A stretch of 64,000 nt of DNA from Ananas comosus (taxonomy: Eukaryota > Streptophyta > Magnoliopsida > Poales > Bromeliaceae), in contig NC_033632.1 of the NCBI RefSeq assembly GCF_001540865.1, forward strand, positions 10,350,334 through 10,414,333, written 5' to 3'. Positions within the stretch are counted from its first letter, which is position 1, and each line of letters starts with the position of its first letter. This document shows positions 38,801-49,770 of the stretch, in pieces. A program made the position numbers and the translations under genes. The notes beneath the pieces are model-generated. The model did not search any database. It was given only the letters and a program-made list of their open reading frames with translations, and was not told the DNA's origin.

Positions 38801-41617
38801 AACCTAGTATTGGTCCAACAAATTTGTAACTTGATTTCTAACCGACCCCCGAAGTTTTCATTGCTTATTTGCATTAACTGATGAATTGCCACTATATACT
38901 GATGGTAATCATCAATAAAAATGTGTTAAAAATATCAATGTGCTTGCTAGATTTCCTTTTGAGATACATCCCAGCTTTGAAGCTTTAAAAGTAATAATTT
39001 CTTCGCCAGCCTCTCATCTCTGAGAACCTGCTTGCGTTTGTGCTTTGGATCTGCTTGTGCAGTGCCACGATGAAACTTTAGCTTTGAATTAATAAAACCA
39101 AACAGTGCGGATTGAATTATGAGAGATGTGGATGGCTGGGAGGGTATGGTTTACAGGACTGACCCGGGACCAGGTGTATGCAATAATTAATACTGCATTT
39201 AAATTGGCGCTCAAGTTTGCACGTACTCTTTTGCAGATTGGTATATTCTGCTTGCCCACTTCATCTGTTATTCCTCTTCATGACCATCCTGGGATGACTG
39301 TCTTGAGCAAAATCCTCTATGGTTCTCTGCATGTGAAATCTTATGATTGGATTGAACCTCCTTGTCTGGCGAAAAGCGGCGAGCCGGATAACTTCCCTGG
39401 TCTGCTTCTATGCTTAGTGAACTCAGCTCTTAAGTAATTACCTCCGAGCTGCTATTCATCGAAATGTTACTCTGTGGTAATTGCTTAGAATAGTAGTAGA
39501 TTGACAGCAGAGTCAGCATATTTTTGACATTTTATTAAATAAAAATCGAGGAAACAAGAAAAAACTTTACCATTACTGCATTTTTAACTACTGATTAAAA
39601 CGTCAATGCTAGTAAGAATCTTATTGATTGATTTTTGAAGTTGTTGCTGTTGTAATCTATGAACAAGCTAGATTTCGCTTTTATTATGCAACTAATATAC
39701 AACTGATCCCTTCTCTCTGTGCTTACTAAAAGATTTTGCTGCAATACTTGTTTTGTTCTATTGAACACAAAAGTAATTTTGTATTTTAGTCGGTAATCAT
39801 ATTTTGCTTATTCTTTTCCTTCTTAGTTATATATCAGTGCATGGCGGGCTCTTGAATTTGATAAACTGTTAGGACTTATAATTCTCAAATTGACTCCTTT
39901 AACAGTATCAAAGTTGGAATTAATTTTAAATTTTCTTTTTTATGCAGTGAGGTTGGCTAAGTTGCATATGGACACTGTCCTCACAGCGCCATGCCCAACC
40001 ACTGTTTTGTACCCCAAAAGTGGAGGCAACTTGCACTGCTTCACTGCAGTAACCTCTTGTGCGGTACTCGATGTCCTCGCTCCACCTTATGCTGAAGAAG
40101 CTGGCCGAAGTTGTACTTACTATCATGATTACCCATACTCTAGTTTTTGTAAGTAACCTCATTGTTTATATACAGTAAATTACCTCTTGGTAAGTTCGTA
40201 TGGGGATGCCGTTGATTATTGTCCAATTTGAAAAGATTTTGAACTTTAGTTTTTCTTTTGATTGTTCTGATTTATTTACTTTGCTCAGTTAAATTGCGGA
40301 TTGTATTAAATTTAACAATTTTTGGCTATTACTTTGGCTTTAACAATTCCTTTGGCTATTACCTGTTAATTGCGGATTCTGTTAAATTTAACAATTCTTT
40401 TGTTGTTGCCAAACAAATATCTGGGATGCAAGAATTGTAAGCTATCCCCATCAGCTGCTACACTTTTTTATACAAAGAATGCGGTGATGCCAAATAAGGC
40501 CTTCTTCTTTATCTTACAATTGCTCTCTCTGAGCAATCCATTTTGTCGGTCTAAATTCACTGATCATATATCTAGGATATACTTAGTCGTATATTGCTTT
40601 GGGCACGTTAGAGGTTCTAGGCCAAACAGTGTTGTGGATCTTAGTCTTTTAACTCTATCGCTAGTTTTGACCTTTTCAAAGTTTAGCGGTGTGATCAAGT
40701 CGCTAATTATCGCTGTTGATGAAGCATGGATTTATTTATTTTTTTGAATAACGGATAGATTAAGGGTTGAGCAAAGAATGAGCTCACCCATGATTTAGAA
40801 CACTAAAATTGACCTAGTCATCCTCTCAACCTTTTATCGCAATTTGTGGCTATTGTTCTAGATTTTAGAGATGCATAAACTTTATGTAAATTGGATTGCT
40901 ATGTAAAATCTTTTCTTACTAGCTAAAACACCAAAATTGTATTACCTTAAGTCACAGGTGGGATTATTTTGATCGAGAACCATAAAAGATGGTTTAAAAG
41001 GATCTTGCTGGTTTAGGATAGAGGTTCTTTGAGAAGTATTGGAATAAAGATTTTCCGGAAGCTCGAAATATAGAGTCTAGTACTTATAGTTGGTAGTGTA
41101 GGGTTTTTAAGGTGATAGTGAAAGAAGATTACATATTTTTAAACGTTACAAATGTCAGAAAACTGCAAGTGGTTAGCTAATGAACTTATGTTAACTTGAA
41201 CTCCTATTTGCAATCTAGTTAATGTGCAATAATTGTTTACTCATCAATCAAGCTATTTAAGTGCGCCTCTTTGGACTTCTATTCTCATGTAATATTCAGT
41301 GATTTCTTCAATTAAATGGCAAGGACCAGAGGATTTTTGCCTCTTGTTCGGATGGACATGTTAACTCGTTAAATTTAAAGTAAGCTTGAAAATTTAACAT
41401 GAAGATACATAATTATCCGGGCTACAATTTGGGACATTTTTACTTATTTTTCTTAATTGCAGCAACTGGAAACAGATTAATAGGCGATGAGCAAGAGGAT
41501 GATTATGCATGGCTTGAGGCGATAGAATCACCGGACAATCTCTACATGCGATCGGGTGAATACACTGGTCCAACTGTACAGGTATATACAAATGTGCCCT
41601 TGAATCCTCATCATTAG
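35668..41617 (+). CDS. PCO: Plant cysteine oxidase (cysteamine dioxygenase family)
   Basis: Five exons: 35668-35782, 37409-37569, 39237-39399, 39948-40148 and 41463-41617, 264 codons, all with GT/AG borders and joining phases. The enzyme adds O2 to an N-terminal Cys, marking group VII ERF transcription factors for the Arg/N-degron pathway, so it senses low oxygen in cytosol and nucleus. Seen: [18 protein letters not shown] at the start; the cupin iron site [19 protein letters not shown], whose His107 and His109 are two Fe ligands; [20 protein letters not shown], whose His176 is the third; and LAPPY before a C-terminal [10 protein letters not shown]...YTGPTVQ. Length is normal for the family. 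The least certain points are the exon 3 donor (GTCTGC, weak) and the extreme C-terminus, which may read [11 protein letters not shown] or be spliced further. Intron 1 is long and repeat-filled. Upstream, 35.4-35.6 kb is the likely promoter. I cannot place it in the PCO1/2 or PCO4/5 group. Confidence 0.93.
35812..35868 (+). repeat. (CT)n microsatellite in PCO intron 1
   Basis: About 28 CT units starting some 30 bases downstream of the exon 1 donor. It makes spurious open frames on both strands. Confidence 0.9.
35930..36735. repeat. Two copies of a long-TIR foldback MITE in PCO intron 1
   Basis: At 36400-36735 the left arm (ACTATAGATCATTTTGAGTT and onward) pairs with the right arm (reverse complement TTGAACTATGGACCATTTTT) over about 120 bases. 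A diverged copy spans about 35930-36310, with the shared GTCAAAGTGCTGTT and GACAAATTGAAAGGTTGG blocks. Neither codes for anything. Confidence 0.65.
36778..36992 (+). mobile_element. LTR fragment of the 55251-55655 family
   Basis: Begins TGTTGGCTTGAATGGATCAG and ends near AACGCCAACGATCCAA, matching the solo LTR at 55251-55655 in start, middle (GTGGGC-like and ACGCATTAAGTGAATTGG) and end. No flanking duplication found, so it is old or truncated. It lies in PCO intron 1. Confidence 0.6.
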
Positions 41618-43063
41618 TGGCAAGAGTATTGCTACGCTCATCCCAGAGAGTAGATTGGAGTAGAATTTGAACAGTAGGAATTATATTACTGGGAGATCGC
41701 ACAAATCACAGGGTGGTGAGCCACACACGCCACACCCGAGAAATCAATCACTTCAGCCCAAAATCTTACCTCCATCTACTCCTGGGAGTGGGCATTGCAT
41801 TATTCTTTTTTGTACCATCGTCGAAATTTGCATAGAAATTTCTATTTATGGGCTGACTCCCGAGTAATTTTATGCTCACCTGCTGGTAGTTGTTGGGAGT
41901 AGGATTTTGGTGGTAAAAACTATTCGGTCAAGAAATTTGGATAAAATCATGGGATGATTGGCTCCCACATCCTCCAAAAGAACCAATCACTTTACCTCAA
42001 ATTCTGATCTTATCTACTTCCGGAGCGGGCATAGCGTTATTCTTGTGCACAATTTGAATGCTTGTAAGCGGTTTGATTTTTGGAGTTCCTAACAACAGGA
42101 AGAGTTCTGCTTTCCAGTATCATGTGGCATAGTCTGAGAGGGGTTTTGTGCAGAAGGTTTAAAGAAACCATTGGTTCCTTGTTCACCTCTATGTGACAGG
42201 AGACGGAAAGAATATATTCAATTGTAATAGATCGAGGTGAGTGTAACAGCTAAATGTAAAGTGAATGGGCCTCTTAGTTATTTTTGAGTCAGGAACCTTG
42301 TTGTTGCTTGTGAGTAGGAATATAAGGCCTATGTGGCTTAGCCATAGCCTAGAGCTATTGAAAAAGTGCTATTCGAGTAGAGCTGGTCAAAAAAGTTGTA
42401 AGCAACATCTTCTTTTGTTAAATACCTCGAACAGCATTTGTTTGAAGCTAAAAGTAGAAACTTTTGATTTGAGCTTCTACTTTTGAACCTCAGCAAGCTT
42501 CTTATGCTCTGGAAAAAAGCTATGTATTTACTGTTTGCCAAATGTTGTTGGCCTCTTCTTCGAGTAGAAAAGCTTCTTGAGGAATCTGGTGTGCTTGTTA
42601 AAGGCAACAAAAAGCTAGTTTCTGCAACATTTTCGATGTAGTGAATTTAACACTCCTTTCAATCTCGTTGCATTCGAAATTCACAACTGATTGATTAAGA
42701 CGGTAAAAAAAATACATTCTCATGCTTGTTCTAATATACTTCCGTGCTTTGTTTATAGAAACAGCAATTATCAAAATGAGAGATTGTAAACATTGTTTAG
42801 TATGCATGATGCTGTGGAGAATAAATGTTCGATTGCAAGAGTGATTGGTTTCGCATTCAAAAAAACGAATAAGCATTTCTATTTGTTGTTAGTTTTCATA
42901 GAAACCTCCTTGTAGATGTAAAATTTTGGACAGCAAATGCATGCAGGGATGATCGGAAATTGCAATTCCTTAAAGTTTAGGTACCTTTCACTGGAAGCTC
43001 ATTTAGGGAGTGTTTTTCACCAGTTGATAACATTTCTTAAAACTCTCTATATTTTCTGTACAG
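41618..43063. other. PCO 3' flank, no gene recognised
   Basis: Probably holds the PCO 3' untranslated region. A diverged direct duplication (AATCAATCACTTCAGCCCAA near 41743 and AACCAATCACTTTACCTCAA near 41980, each followed by a GGGCAT..CATTATTC block) is the only structure noticed. Confidence 0.4.
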
Positions 43064-43660
43064 TTATGCAAATGCCACCATGCAACTCGTGTCGAGAGAA
43101 CGACAAGAGCTTATTAGTAAGTGATGAAATCATTCTAGATTTTCAACTCGTAGACATCTTGCACTACCTTGGGACTGGGGATGTTGTCATTCTCATATCT
43201 GATAAGAATGAGATCTCCAGGAAAACATAGCAGTTCCTTTTATGTAAAATTTGTAAAGAATTTGAATGGTGCCAATTCTGTTAGGGTTAACTGCATCATT
43301 GGTTTTCGAACTTTTGCCTGATTTTGAACTCTAGTCACTAACCTTGTAGTTTTTGTGATTAGGTCTCTAGCCTTTATATTCATCTTGAATAGGGCTGGCA
43401 AATGAGCGAGCCGGCTCGCGTTCGACTCGATATTTGGCTCGCTCGAGCTCGACTCGAAATTAAATGAGCCGAGCTTGAATAAAAAAAAAGGCTCGAAATT
43501 CATTTCAAGCCGAGCTTGAGTATTATTCGGCTCGTTCGAACTAGGCTCGAAAAGCTCGAAAAGGTCGAATATATATATATATATATATGAAATTCATTTC
43601 AAGCTGAGCTTGAGTATTACTCGGCTCGTTCGAACTAGGCTCAAAAAGCTCGAAAAGGTC

Positions 43661-43690
<30 letters not shown>

Positions 43691-43694
<4 letters not shown>

Positions 43695-43945
43695 GAGCTA
43701 CTATGTTATCGAAAGTATAGAGATCTGATGCTTTCGATTTTTTGATTCTTAGATTAATCCCTTTAATCGTTTCTTATCTTTGGATTAATATTATTATTAC
43801 CTTGTAGGGACCATTCAATCTTAAGAGTATTATTTAATCCTAGGGGAGACCGCAATCATCCCAACCATATAATATTTAATCAAAAGGTCAAAAATTCAAA
43901 AATATCAAATCCTCTATATTTTCGATAGCATAATAGTTCTACACT
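43691..43945. mobile_element. TA-tract MITE
   Basis: Ends AGTAGAGCTACTATGTTATC and, in reverse complement, AGTGTAGAACTATTATGCTA. It lies in a (TA)n tract inside the hAT-like element. Closely resembles 51219-51467. Confidence 0.7.
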
Positions 43946-43977
43946 ATATATAGTATATATATATATATATATATATA

Positions 43978-44520
43978 GCAGGGCTGCTGTGCTCTCAAGG
44001 AGGCCACGGAGCCTCCATGCTCGCTGAAGCCGTTTTCGATGATGGAATTTTCGAAATCGACGATCGGCTCCGTTTGACTTGATCTAGCTCATTTTAAGTT
44101 TCTAGAAAATAATTTTTGCGATTTTTCGATATCATTTACCTTAGTGATCGAAAGGATTCCAAAATCTATAATTCTTTAATGGTTGATATCTATCGTTTTC
44201 AAGTTTAACGGTGTAGAAGTATTTAAATCAGGATGAAATTTTGATACAACAATTCTTTATACTATTACAACAAGATCAATATTTGCTGTCGAAAAATTTA
44301 GTGCTATATCACCACTTTTATAGTATTTTTATTTCAGCCGTTAAAAATTATTAATTTTGAATCCTTTCGATTGCTAGGTAAAATGATAATCGAAAAATCG
44401 CAAAATTATTTTCTAGAAACTTGTAAATACGCTAGATCAAAGTTTAACGGAGCCGATCTCGATTCGAAAACTCCATCTTCGAAAACGGCTCAGGATTCCT
44501 GAGAGCACAGCAGCCACTGC
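43978..44520. mobile_element. MITE with GCAG..GCTGCTGTGCTCTCA ends
   Basis: Left GCAGGGCTGCTGTGCTCTCA, right (reverse complement) GCAGTGGCTGCTGTGCTCTC. Subterminal GAAAACGGCT and GGAGCCGATC blocks are also inverted. A related copy is at 9999-10520. Confidence 0.8.
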
Positions 44521-44530
44521 TATATATAGT

Positions 44531-44567
<37 letters not shown>

Positions 44568-44577
44568 TATATATATA

Positions 44578-44816
44578 GTTCGGCTGCTATGCTATTAATT
44601 AGCACGAAAGACTTAGTGCTACCAGTTTTTCGCCGTTAGATCTACCCTTTTTGATCATTTTCACGCGTTAGATCATACTATTCAACCAACCCACCCACTC
44701 AACCCTAGGGGGGCCCACATTATACTAACCGTATATCTCTTAATCCATGGTCAAAAACTTGTAGCACCAATGACTGGTGCTGATTAATAGTCATATTAGC
44801 CTAGTTATTATTATTA
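44578..44816. mobile_element. TA-tract MITE
   Basis: Ends GGCTGCTATGCTATTAATTA and, in reverse complement, GGCTAATATGACTATTAATC. The core has CCCACCCACTCAACCCTAGG, the complement of the core in 44872-45100. Confidence 0.7.
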
Positions 44817-44871
44817 AGTATATAGTATAGTATAGAATATTATAAAATATATATATATATATATATATATA

Positions 44872-45100
44872 ATTGAGCTCTTGTACTTTTAAAAGTACCA
44901 AGTCATTGGTGCTTGTAAGTTTTTAGCCTTTGGATTAATAGATGTGCGGTTAGAATGATGTGGGCCCCTTTGGGTTAAGTGGGCGGTTGGTTGAATAATA
45001 TAATCTAACGGATGAAAATGATCAAAGTCGTAGATCTAACAGTGAAAAATTCACAAGCACCAAGTGCTTGGTACTTCTACAAGCACCATAGCCAGACTCT
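44872..45100. mobile_element. TA-tract MITE, opposite orientation
   Basis: Same family as 44578-44816 in reverse: AGCTCTTGTACTTTTAAAAG at one end and CAAGCACCATAGCCAGACTC at the other, with core GGGTTAAGTGGGCGGTTGGT. Confidence 0.7.
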
Positions 45101-45116
45101 ATATAAATATATATAT

Positions 45117-45199
45117 AGAGTCTGGCTATTATACTATCGATAGTAGCAAGTCCTTGATACTATTGAGTTTTCTACCGTTAGATCTACCCTTTGATTATT
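45117..45199. mobile_element. TA-tract MITE, truncated by the LTR fragment
   Basis: Starts AGAGTCTGGCTATTATACTA and keeps the GTTAGATCTACCCTTTGAT block, then stops abruptly where LTR sequence begins at 45200. The other half is not found on the far side of the LTR fragment. Confidence 0.65.
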
Positions 45200-45673
45200 T
45201 GTAAGGACTGAGATTTTTGACAGTGCAACTAAACTCTCTGTTGATGATGTTTATGTGTGTAATTTAATTATATAAGCACTCGTCAAGTTTCGGACGAAAA
45301 TGAGCTAAAATGGAGAAGATACGCGATTTTTAGTTTTCACTTAAGTGAATAGTAACTCCGGTTTTCCGGAGAAGCCACGGAGTAGAGTTGGCTTCTGGTG
45401 CGTATCGGACTCCGTTCATATCAGTCCAATAGCTCGTTTCGACCGGTTCAGCTGTTCTGGAACTAATGGCGCTGATGGATTTTGAGTTTGACGCACGGAT
45501 TTCGATAAAATCCAAAAATACATGTTTTATATGTATTTGTGTGTATGTTTCCTTCTATTGGAAGAAGGTTGGATTTTGTTGTGAATCCGTGGTCGATCGA
45601 GATGAATCGAAAGTGTAGCTTTGTTGTCTCCGAGGTGCTGATCGCACTGGTGCAATCCGTTCGCAAATCTGAC
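45200..45673 (+). mobile_element. 5' fragment of an LTR B-type element, ending at an N
   Basis: TGTAAGGACTGAG and about 470 further bases align with the start of LTR B (16065 on), with indels and transitions. The match breaks at 45674, the single N of this window. What follows is unrelated AT-rich DNA, so LTR and perhaps more is probably missing in the assembly here. Confidence 0.75.
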
Positions 45674-47705
45674 NAAAAAATTATTATTCATATAAAATTT
45701 TAATTTTAGTTATATATGATTGGATAGTTTAATCCAATATTTATCTATATAATTTATTTATTTTTGACTGCATAAATGAAAATGAATAATATAGAGATTG
45801 AAGGCGGAAGAAAAGACATGTGAAACTGAAAAAATTAGAAATTCAACTCATAAATTATTTTTTTTATATTATAATACTATATTTCATATAATTATTTTAT
45901 ACTTTGAACTATTAGACATATTTTTGTATCAAATTATAAATAATGTTCTATACAAATTAAACTATTGATCGTATAATATTGAGAATTTCAAGCAGCTCGT
46001 TTAGGGCTTGAGCTCGCTCGACTTGAAATTAGGCTCGCTCGAGCTCGGCTCGAATTAATTTCAATCCAAGCTTGATCTTAAATTTAGGCTCAAAATTATT
46101 TTCAAGCCGAATTTGAGACGAGGTAAGCTCGCTCGAGCTTCGCTCGTTTCCACTCCTAATCTTGAATCAGTTCTTACCGGCAGTAACTCTGTCAGTTCTG
46201 ATCAAAACAGTCAGGTTAGCATCGAATAATGTTTGTAGCATCAACACCAAATCTTGCCACATCGTGATTTTTATTTGATCTAATGACATCTTTGATGGTG
46301 CTAAAGGATTAGAATGAGAAATCATGTAAAGTGTGGGAATCAATAGCGTAGTTAACATCTTTTGTGATCTTGGTATATTGAAGATGCAGAGCATGAATAT
46401 TGATAGTGACATGTTATAATATTCTGAAAGGTTTTTTTTATTCTTTAGAGGGGTTATAAAGTTCTTAAAGCTGGAAGTGCTGAAAAGGTAGCTAGATCAC
46501 ACATTATCTTCCCAGGGCAAGTTTACAGGTAAAATTAGGAGCACTAAAGATGATTGTTGATTCCAGTTTTATGCGAATGTTTGTTCTTGCCATTTTTATC
46601 CAGTTTGTTAGTGGAAACTTTTGCCCAGATTCTGCTTGGTAGCTAAACTTTAAATAGGTTTTGATTCCTTTAACTTATAGGTGCAAATTTATCCAACTAA
46701 CTATTAGATGCTCTCTTTCTCTCTTACATATTGGTAAGCATCACATCATGCTATGCAATCTTAGCTATCATAATAATCTTGTGCTGAGTCTAAATTGTAA
46801 TCTAACCTACAATGTATATCTTTTGAGAATAAGTGGGATTGTTTGGTTGTGTGCAGTTATTCTTGCATAATAAGATCATTCTAAGTGTGTGAGAATGTTG
46901 CGCAATAAGATCATCCTAACTGTGTGAGAATCCAAATCCATTATTTGGATTGCTGCATCACCATCAAATTACTGTTCCAGGAATTGCAGGAGGGGCTATT
47001 ATTGCAAGTGGAGTTGTATCAGCATCGAGCATAGTTTTTACTGCAGCAGTTGGAATGACCAACTTTATATGAAAAAATTAGCGTATCTTCCTAATCTTTT
47101 CTTAAATTAAAATAGAAAAATTTCTTTATATTGCCAGGATAAGGAATTTTTATTTTATTTTATTTTTTTATGGTTTATATAGAAGGGCCCACTTTAGGCA
47201 GCTATAACAGCCCAAATTCAGTCCCTTACTATTAGAAATTTGTTTAAGGCTCGGTTGGATGTCTGAATATTTTATTTCAGATATATTTTGGATTTACTCA
47301 AGAAGTGATATTATCTGATAGATGAGAAATGTGGTTAGATGCGTAGAATGGAATAATATATTTTATTTTTTAGTTAATTTTTCGAGATAAGATAAATTAC
47401 TTTGTAGATGAAGCATATTATTCAATTAAATAATGGATGATAAGCTTATTTCGAGGAGCAAAAAATTATTTATTTATTTTTGCTTCCAATCACACATAGA
47501 AACTTCATATTGAATAACTTATTCTAATATCTAATCAGGGATTAAGTCTAATTTATCAATATTAGAAATCCCTGCCAAATCCACATACATTAAAGGCGTC
47601 TAATTTATCGATCCAAAATGGTTAACCTTAAACTACCAGTAATCTCAAATTACCAGTAAGTGCTAGTTCTTATAAACCATAATATTATTCTTGTACTGTC
47701 TGTTG

Positions 47706-48190
47706 TAGGGATATTAATGGGTATGGATATCTGAAATTTTATCCCAACTCGAACCGGAACGGAGCGGATTTATTCGATACTAAATGGATATGATTTTGGA
47801 TATGGATACCAAAAATAAAAACCGGATAGGTATGGATATGGATTCGGATATAGATTTTGACTGTACCCGACTCGAACCCGACCCAAGCCCAAATTTATTT
47901 TACATTATTATATATAATATGTATATAAAAATTTGATGTTATTTTGAATTCGTATTTTAAAATTTTAGATTTAGTGTAATATATTTTGAAATATTGAAAA
48001 GAGAAATAATTGTTTCGGGTTCCGATTTTTCGATTCAGGTTCGGGTTTTGAATTTTTGGTCGGATTCGGATTTGGATATGGCTTTTTAAAATCCGTCGAA
48101 TTTAGATTTGGGTTCGGATTTTGGGTTTGGAGTCGGGTTCGGATTTAGATTTTTGAAAATTGGCACCGAATCCGATTGTTGACATCCCTA
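47706..48190. mobile_element. hAT-like MITE inserted in unit 1 only
   Basis: Ends TAGGGATATTAATGGGTATG and, in reverse complement, TAGGGATGTCAACAATCGGA. Flanks GTCTGTTG and ATCTCATG correspond to the single ATCTGATG at 50381-50388 of unit 2, the empty site. The interior is rich in GGATATGGATTCGGATAT-like motifs. Confidence 0.75.
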
Positions 48191-48863
48191 ATCTCATGCA
48201 GGACTATTGGGCTGTCATAATTTTTTTAAATTTTATTTCACATGTGTTGTGATGGAAATGTATTCCACCATTCATGCACACTATCATTTGCTACACTTAA
48301 ATTTTAAGCAGCGGCAAACCCTTCATATCGAGTCTTAAATTTTATTTTGCTTTTAGTTTCGCTCTAAATAAACCAGGACAAAAAAACTAACAAAACTAAC
48401 AAATTAAACATAAAATTTCATGGATTCAAATTCGTCTAACAAAGAAATGCACTAAATCTCTTTAAATTGGTACCTATATAAAACAACCAACATCCTTGTA
48501 TATATGGGTAAATTTCAGTTTTGGTCTCCAAACTTGTCACGCGTGACACTTTGGTTCTCAAATTTTAATTTATTATAATTTCTAGCTCAATTTTTTAAAA
48601 AAATTTGTTGCAACTAAATTTTACAGTCCAATTTAATTGTCTGGATGCTGATATTTTATTGATATGGAAGTGACTAGGTATTTTGATAATTACCACATTA
48701 TCGGCTATGGCACCACAATATCACCACTATATTAGCAACACATTACCGTAAGGTTAATTGTAATAATTTAAAACATTCGAGCAAAAAATTATAATAAATC
48801 AAACTTTGAGGATCAAAATATCTTGCGCCTCAAGGTTTGAGACATTCCACGACACAACAAAAG

Positions 48864-49124
48864 TTAGTAACCATCCAAAACACACATCTTTGAACAACAT
48901 ATATCCGAAGCTACAACACTCTGGCTCTCCGGTGCAGCACTCTCAGCGCGAATCTTATAGACCTTCTCGATGAAGGCGGTCGCTTTTTGGTCGACATTGC
49001 GGTCGTAGAAGTAGTCGTCATCGACGTCCGGTCGCACCCTTCGCGGTGCACGCCGCGACCCCTCCTCGCCGACGTCCCTCGCTGTCGTGCCGGAAGACTT
49101 CAAACAAGAACAGAAACAACCCAT
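48864..49124 (-). CDS. MGCF microprotein gene 1 (86 residues, stop lost)
   Basis: Unrecognised small protein with three recurring parts. Residues 1-9, MGCFCSCLK, have Gly2 for N-myristoylation and Cys3, 5 and 7 for S-acylation, predicting a membrane anchor. Residues 10-34 are charged (RRAPRRVRPD). Residues 35-60, DDDYFYDRNVDQKATAFIEK followed by VYKIRA, look like a single amphipathic helix. The latter loosely resembles the C-terminal motif of DUF761 (cotton fibre protein) families, an inference only. The sister genes stop with TAG after 72 codons; here that codon is TCG, adding 14 residues (SDICCSKMCVLDGY) before TAA. TATAAATTTG lies at 49210-49201, about 80 bases upstream, as in the sister copies. 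No intron seen. The ATG is fixed by conservation in four copies. Confidence 0.7.
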   Translation of the reverse strand: MGCFCSCLKSSGTTARDVGEEGSRRAPRRVRPDVDDDYFYDRNVDQKATAFIEKVYKIRAESAAPESQSVVASDICCSKMCVLDGY

Positions 49125-49200
49125 CTGAGCTCTCTCAGTTTTGAGAATGGTTGTGAACTTGAGTTGGTTCTGCTACAAAAGTACCTGCAGTCCTGTCCTT

Positions 49201-49210
49201 CAAATTTATA
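49201..49210 (-). promoter_or_regulatory. TATA box of MGCF gene 1
   Basis: TATAAATTTG on the minus strand, 77 bases before the ATG. Identical and similarly placed in all four copies (52594-52603, 57054-57063, 63542-63551). Confidence 0.65.
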
Positions 49211-49551
49211 GGACTAGTAATTTGAATCAACACCGTTCGCGATGGTTTGGATGGTGGAGATTGGCCGGTTTGGTTTGTAAATTAAGGGATTGTGATGGTT
49301 AATCAAACCGTCCAAAATGCGCATACACGTGTATTCTCAGATTCTGCCGTCCTCTTCTTTGATTATTAGATGCAAATTTATCCTGCTATACAAAATCCTT
49401 AGCTTTCAGGTGCAAATTTATCCAACTAATTACTAGATTCTCTCTCTCTCTCTTGCATGTTGGTAAGCATCACATGCTATATATATGAAATCTTAGCTCT
49501 CATCATAATCTTATGCTGAGTCTAAATTAGTTGATTTCAACTAGGTTGTAA

Positions 49552-49770
49552 TCACAATCTTATGAGTATAGATTTTTTTATACTTATAAATTTTCAGTCA
49601 TTGAATGAAGAAATGTGCGGTTAGGATGATGGTGATCCTTTAGGGTTGAATGTGTGGTTGGTTGAATAGTATGATTTAACGGATGAAAATGGTCAAAGAA
49701 GTAGATCTAACGGTAAAAAACTTACGAGTATAAAGGAATCTGTACTCATAAGAATATAGTAGCCTGACTC
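49552..49770. mobile_element. TA-tract MITE in unit 2
   Basis: The core GTGCGGTTAGGATGATGG...GTGTGGTTGGTTGAATAGTA and right end GAATATAGTAGCCTGACTC match the 44872 family. The left end is shortened. Absent from unit 1. Confidence 0.65.

Larger units (their letters stand above)
43390..46158. mobile_element. hAT-like non-autonomous element hosting many insertions
   Basis: Ends TAGGGCTGGCAAATGAGC and, in reverse complement, TAGGAGTGGAAACGAGC, flanked by ATCTTGAA (43382-43389 and 46159-46166), a perfect 8-bp duplication typical of hAT. Subterminal GAGCTCG-rich sequence (GGCTCGCTCGAGCTCG) appears at both ends. A 90-base segment is tandemly duplicated (43496 on and 43588 on). No transposase. Inside are five MITE copies and an LTR fragment beside an N, so the length here is a minimum. 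Confidence 0.8.
43064..47069 (+). other. Possible exons of an unrecognised gene
   Basis: Three exon-like blocks with splice signals: 43064-43116 (after TTTTCTGTACAG, before GTAAGT), 46449-46528 (after TTCTTTAG, before GTAAAA) and 46979-47069 (after GTTCCAG, ending TGA). In phase 0 the first two join as CNSCRENDKSLL then RGYKVLKAGSAEKVARSHII and FPGQVYR. The third, in one frame, reads IAGGAIIASGVVSASSIVFT and ends MTNFI, a membrane-like segment, but its phase does not follow directly from block two. Either an exon is missing or the gene is decayed. I do not recognise the family. The gap is filled by the hAT-like element. Intron sequence after 46670 is duplicated at 49403. Confidence 0.3.
46672..49340. 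repeat. Duplicated unit 1 of the MGCF gene array
   Basis: Begins with AGGTGCAAATTTATCCAACT, shared with unit 2 at 49409, and ends just after the minus-strand promoter region of MGCF gene 1. It includes the third exon-like block (46979-47069), the CTAGGCAGCTATA-type segment near 47196, a hAT-like insertion, and a 340-bp terminal-repeat-like block (48509-48852) downstream of the gene. Confidence 0.75.
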
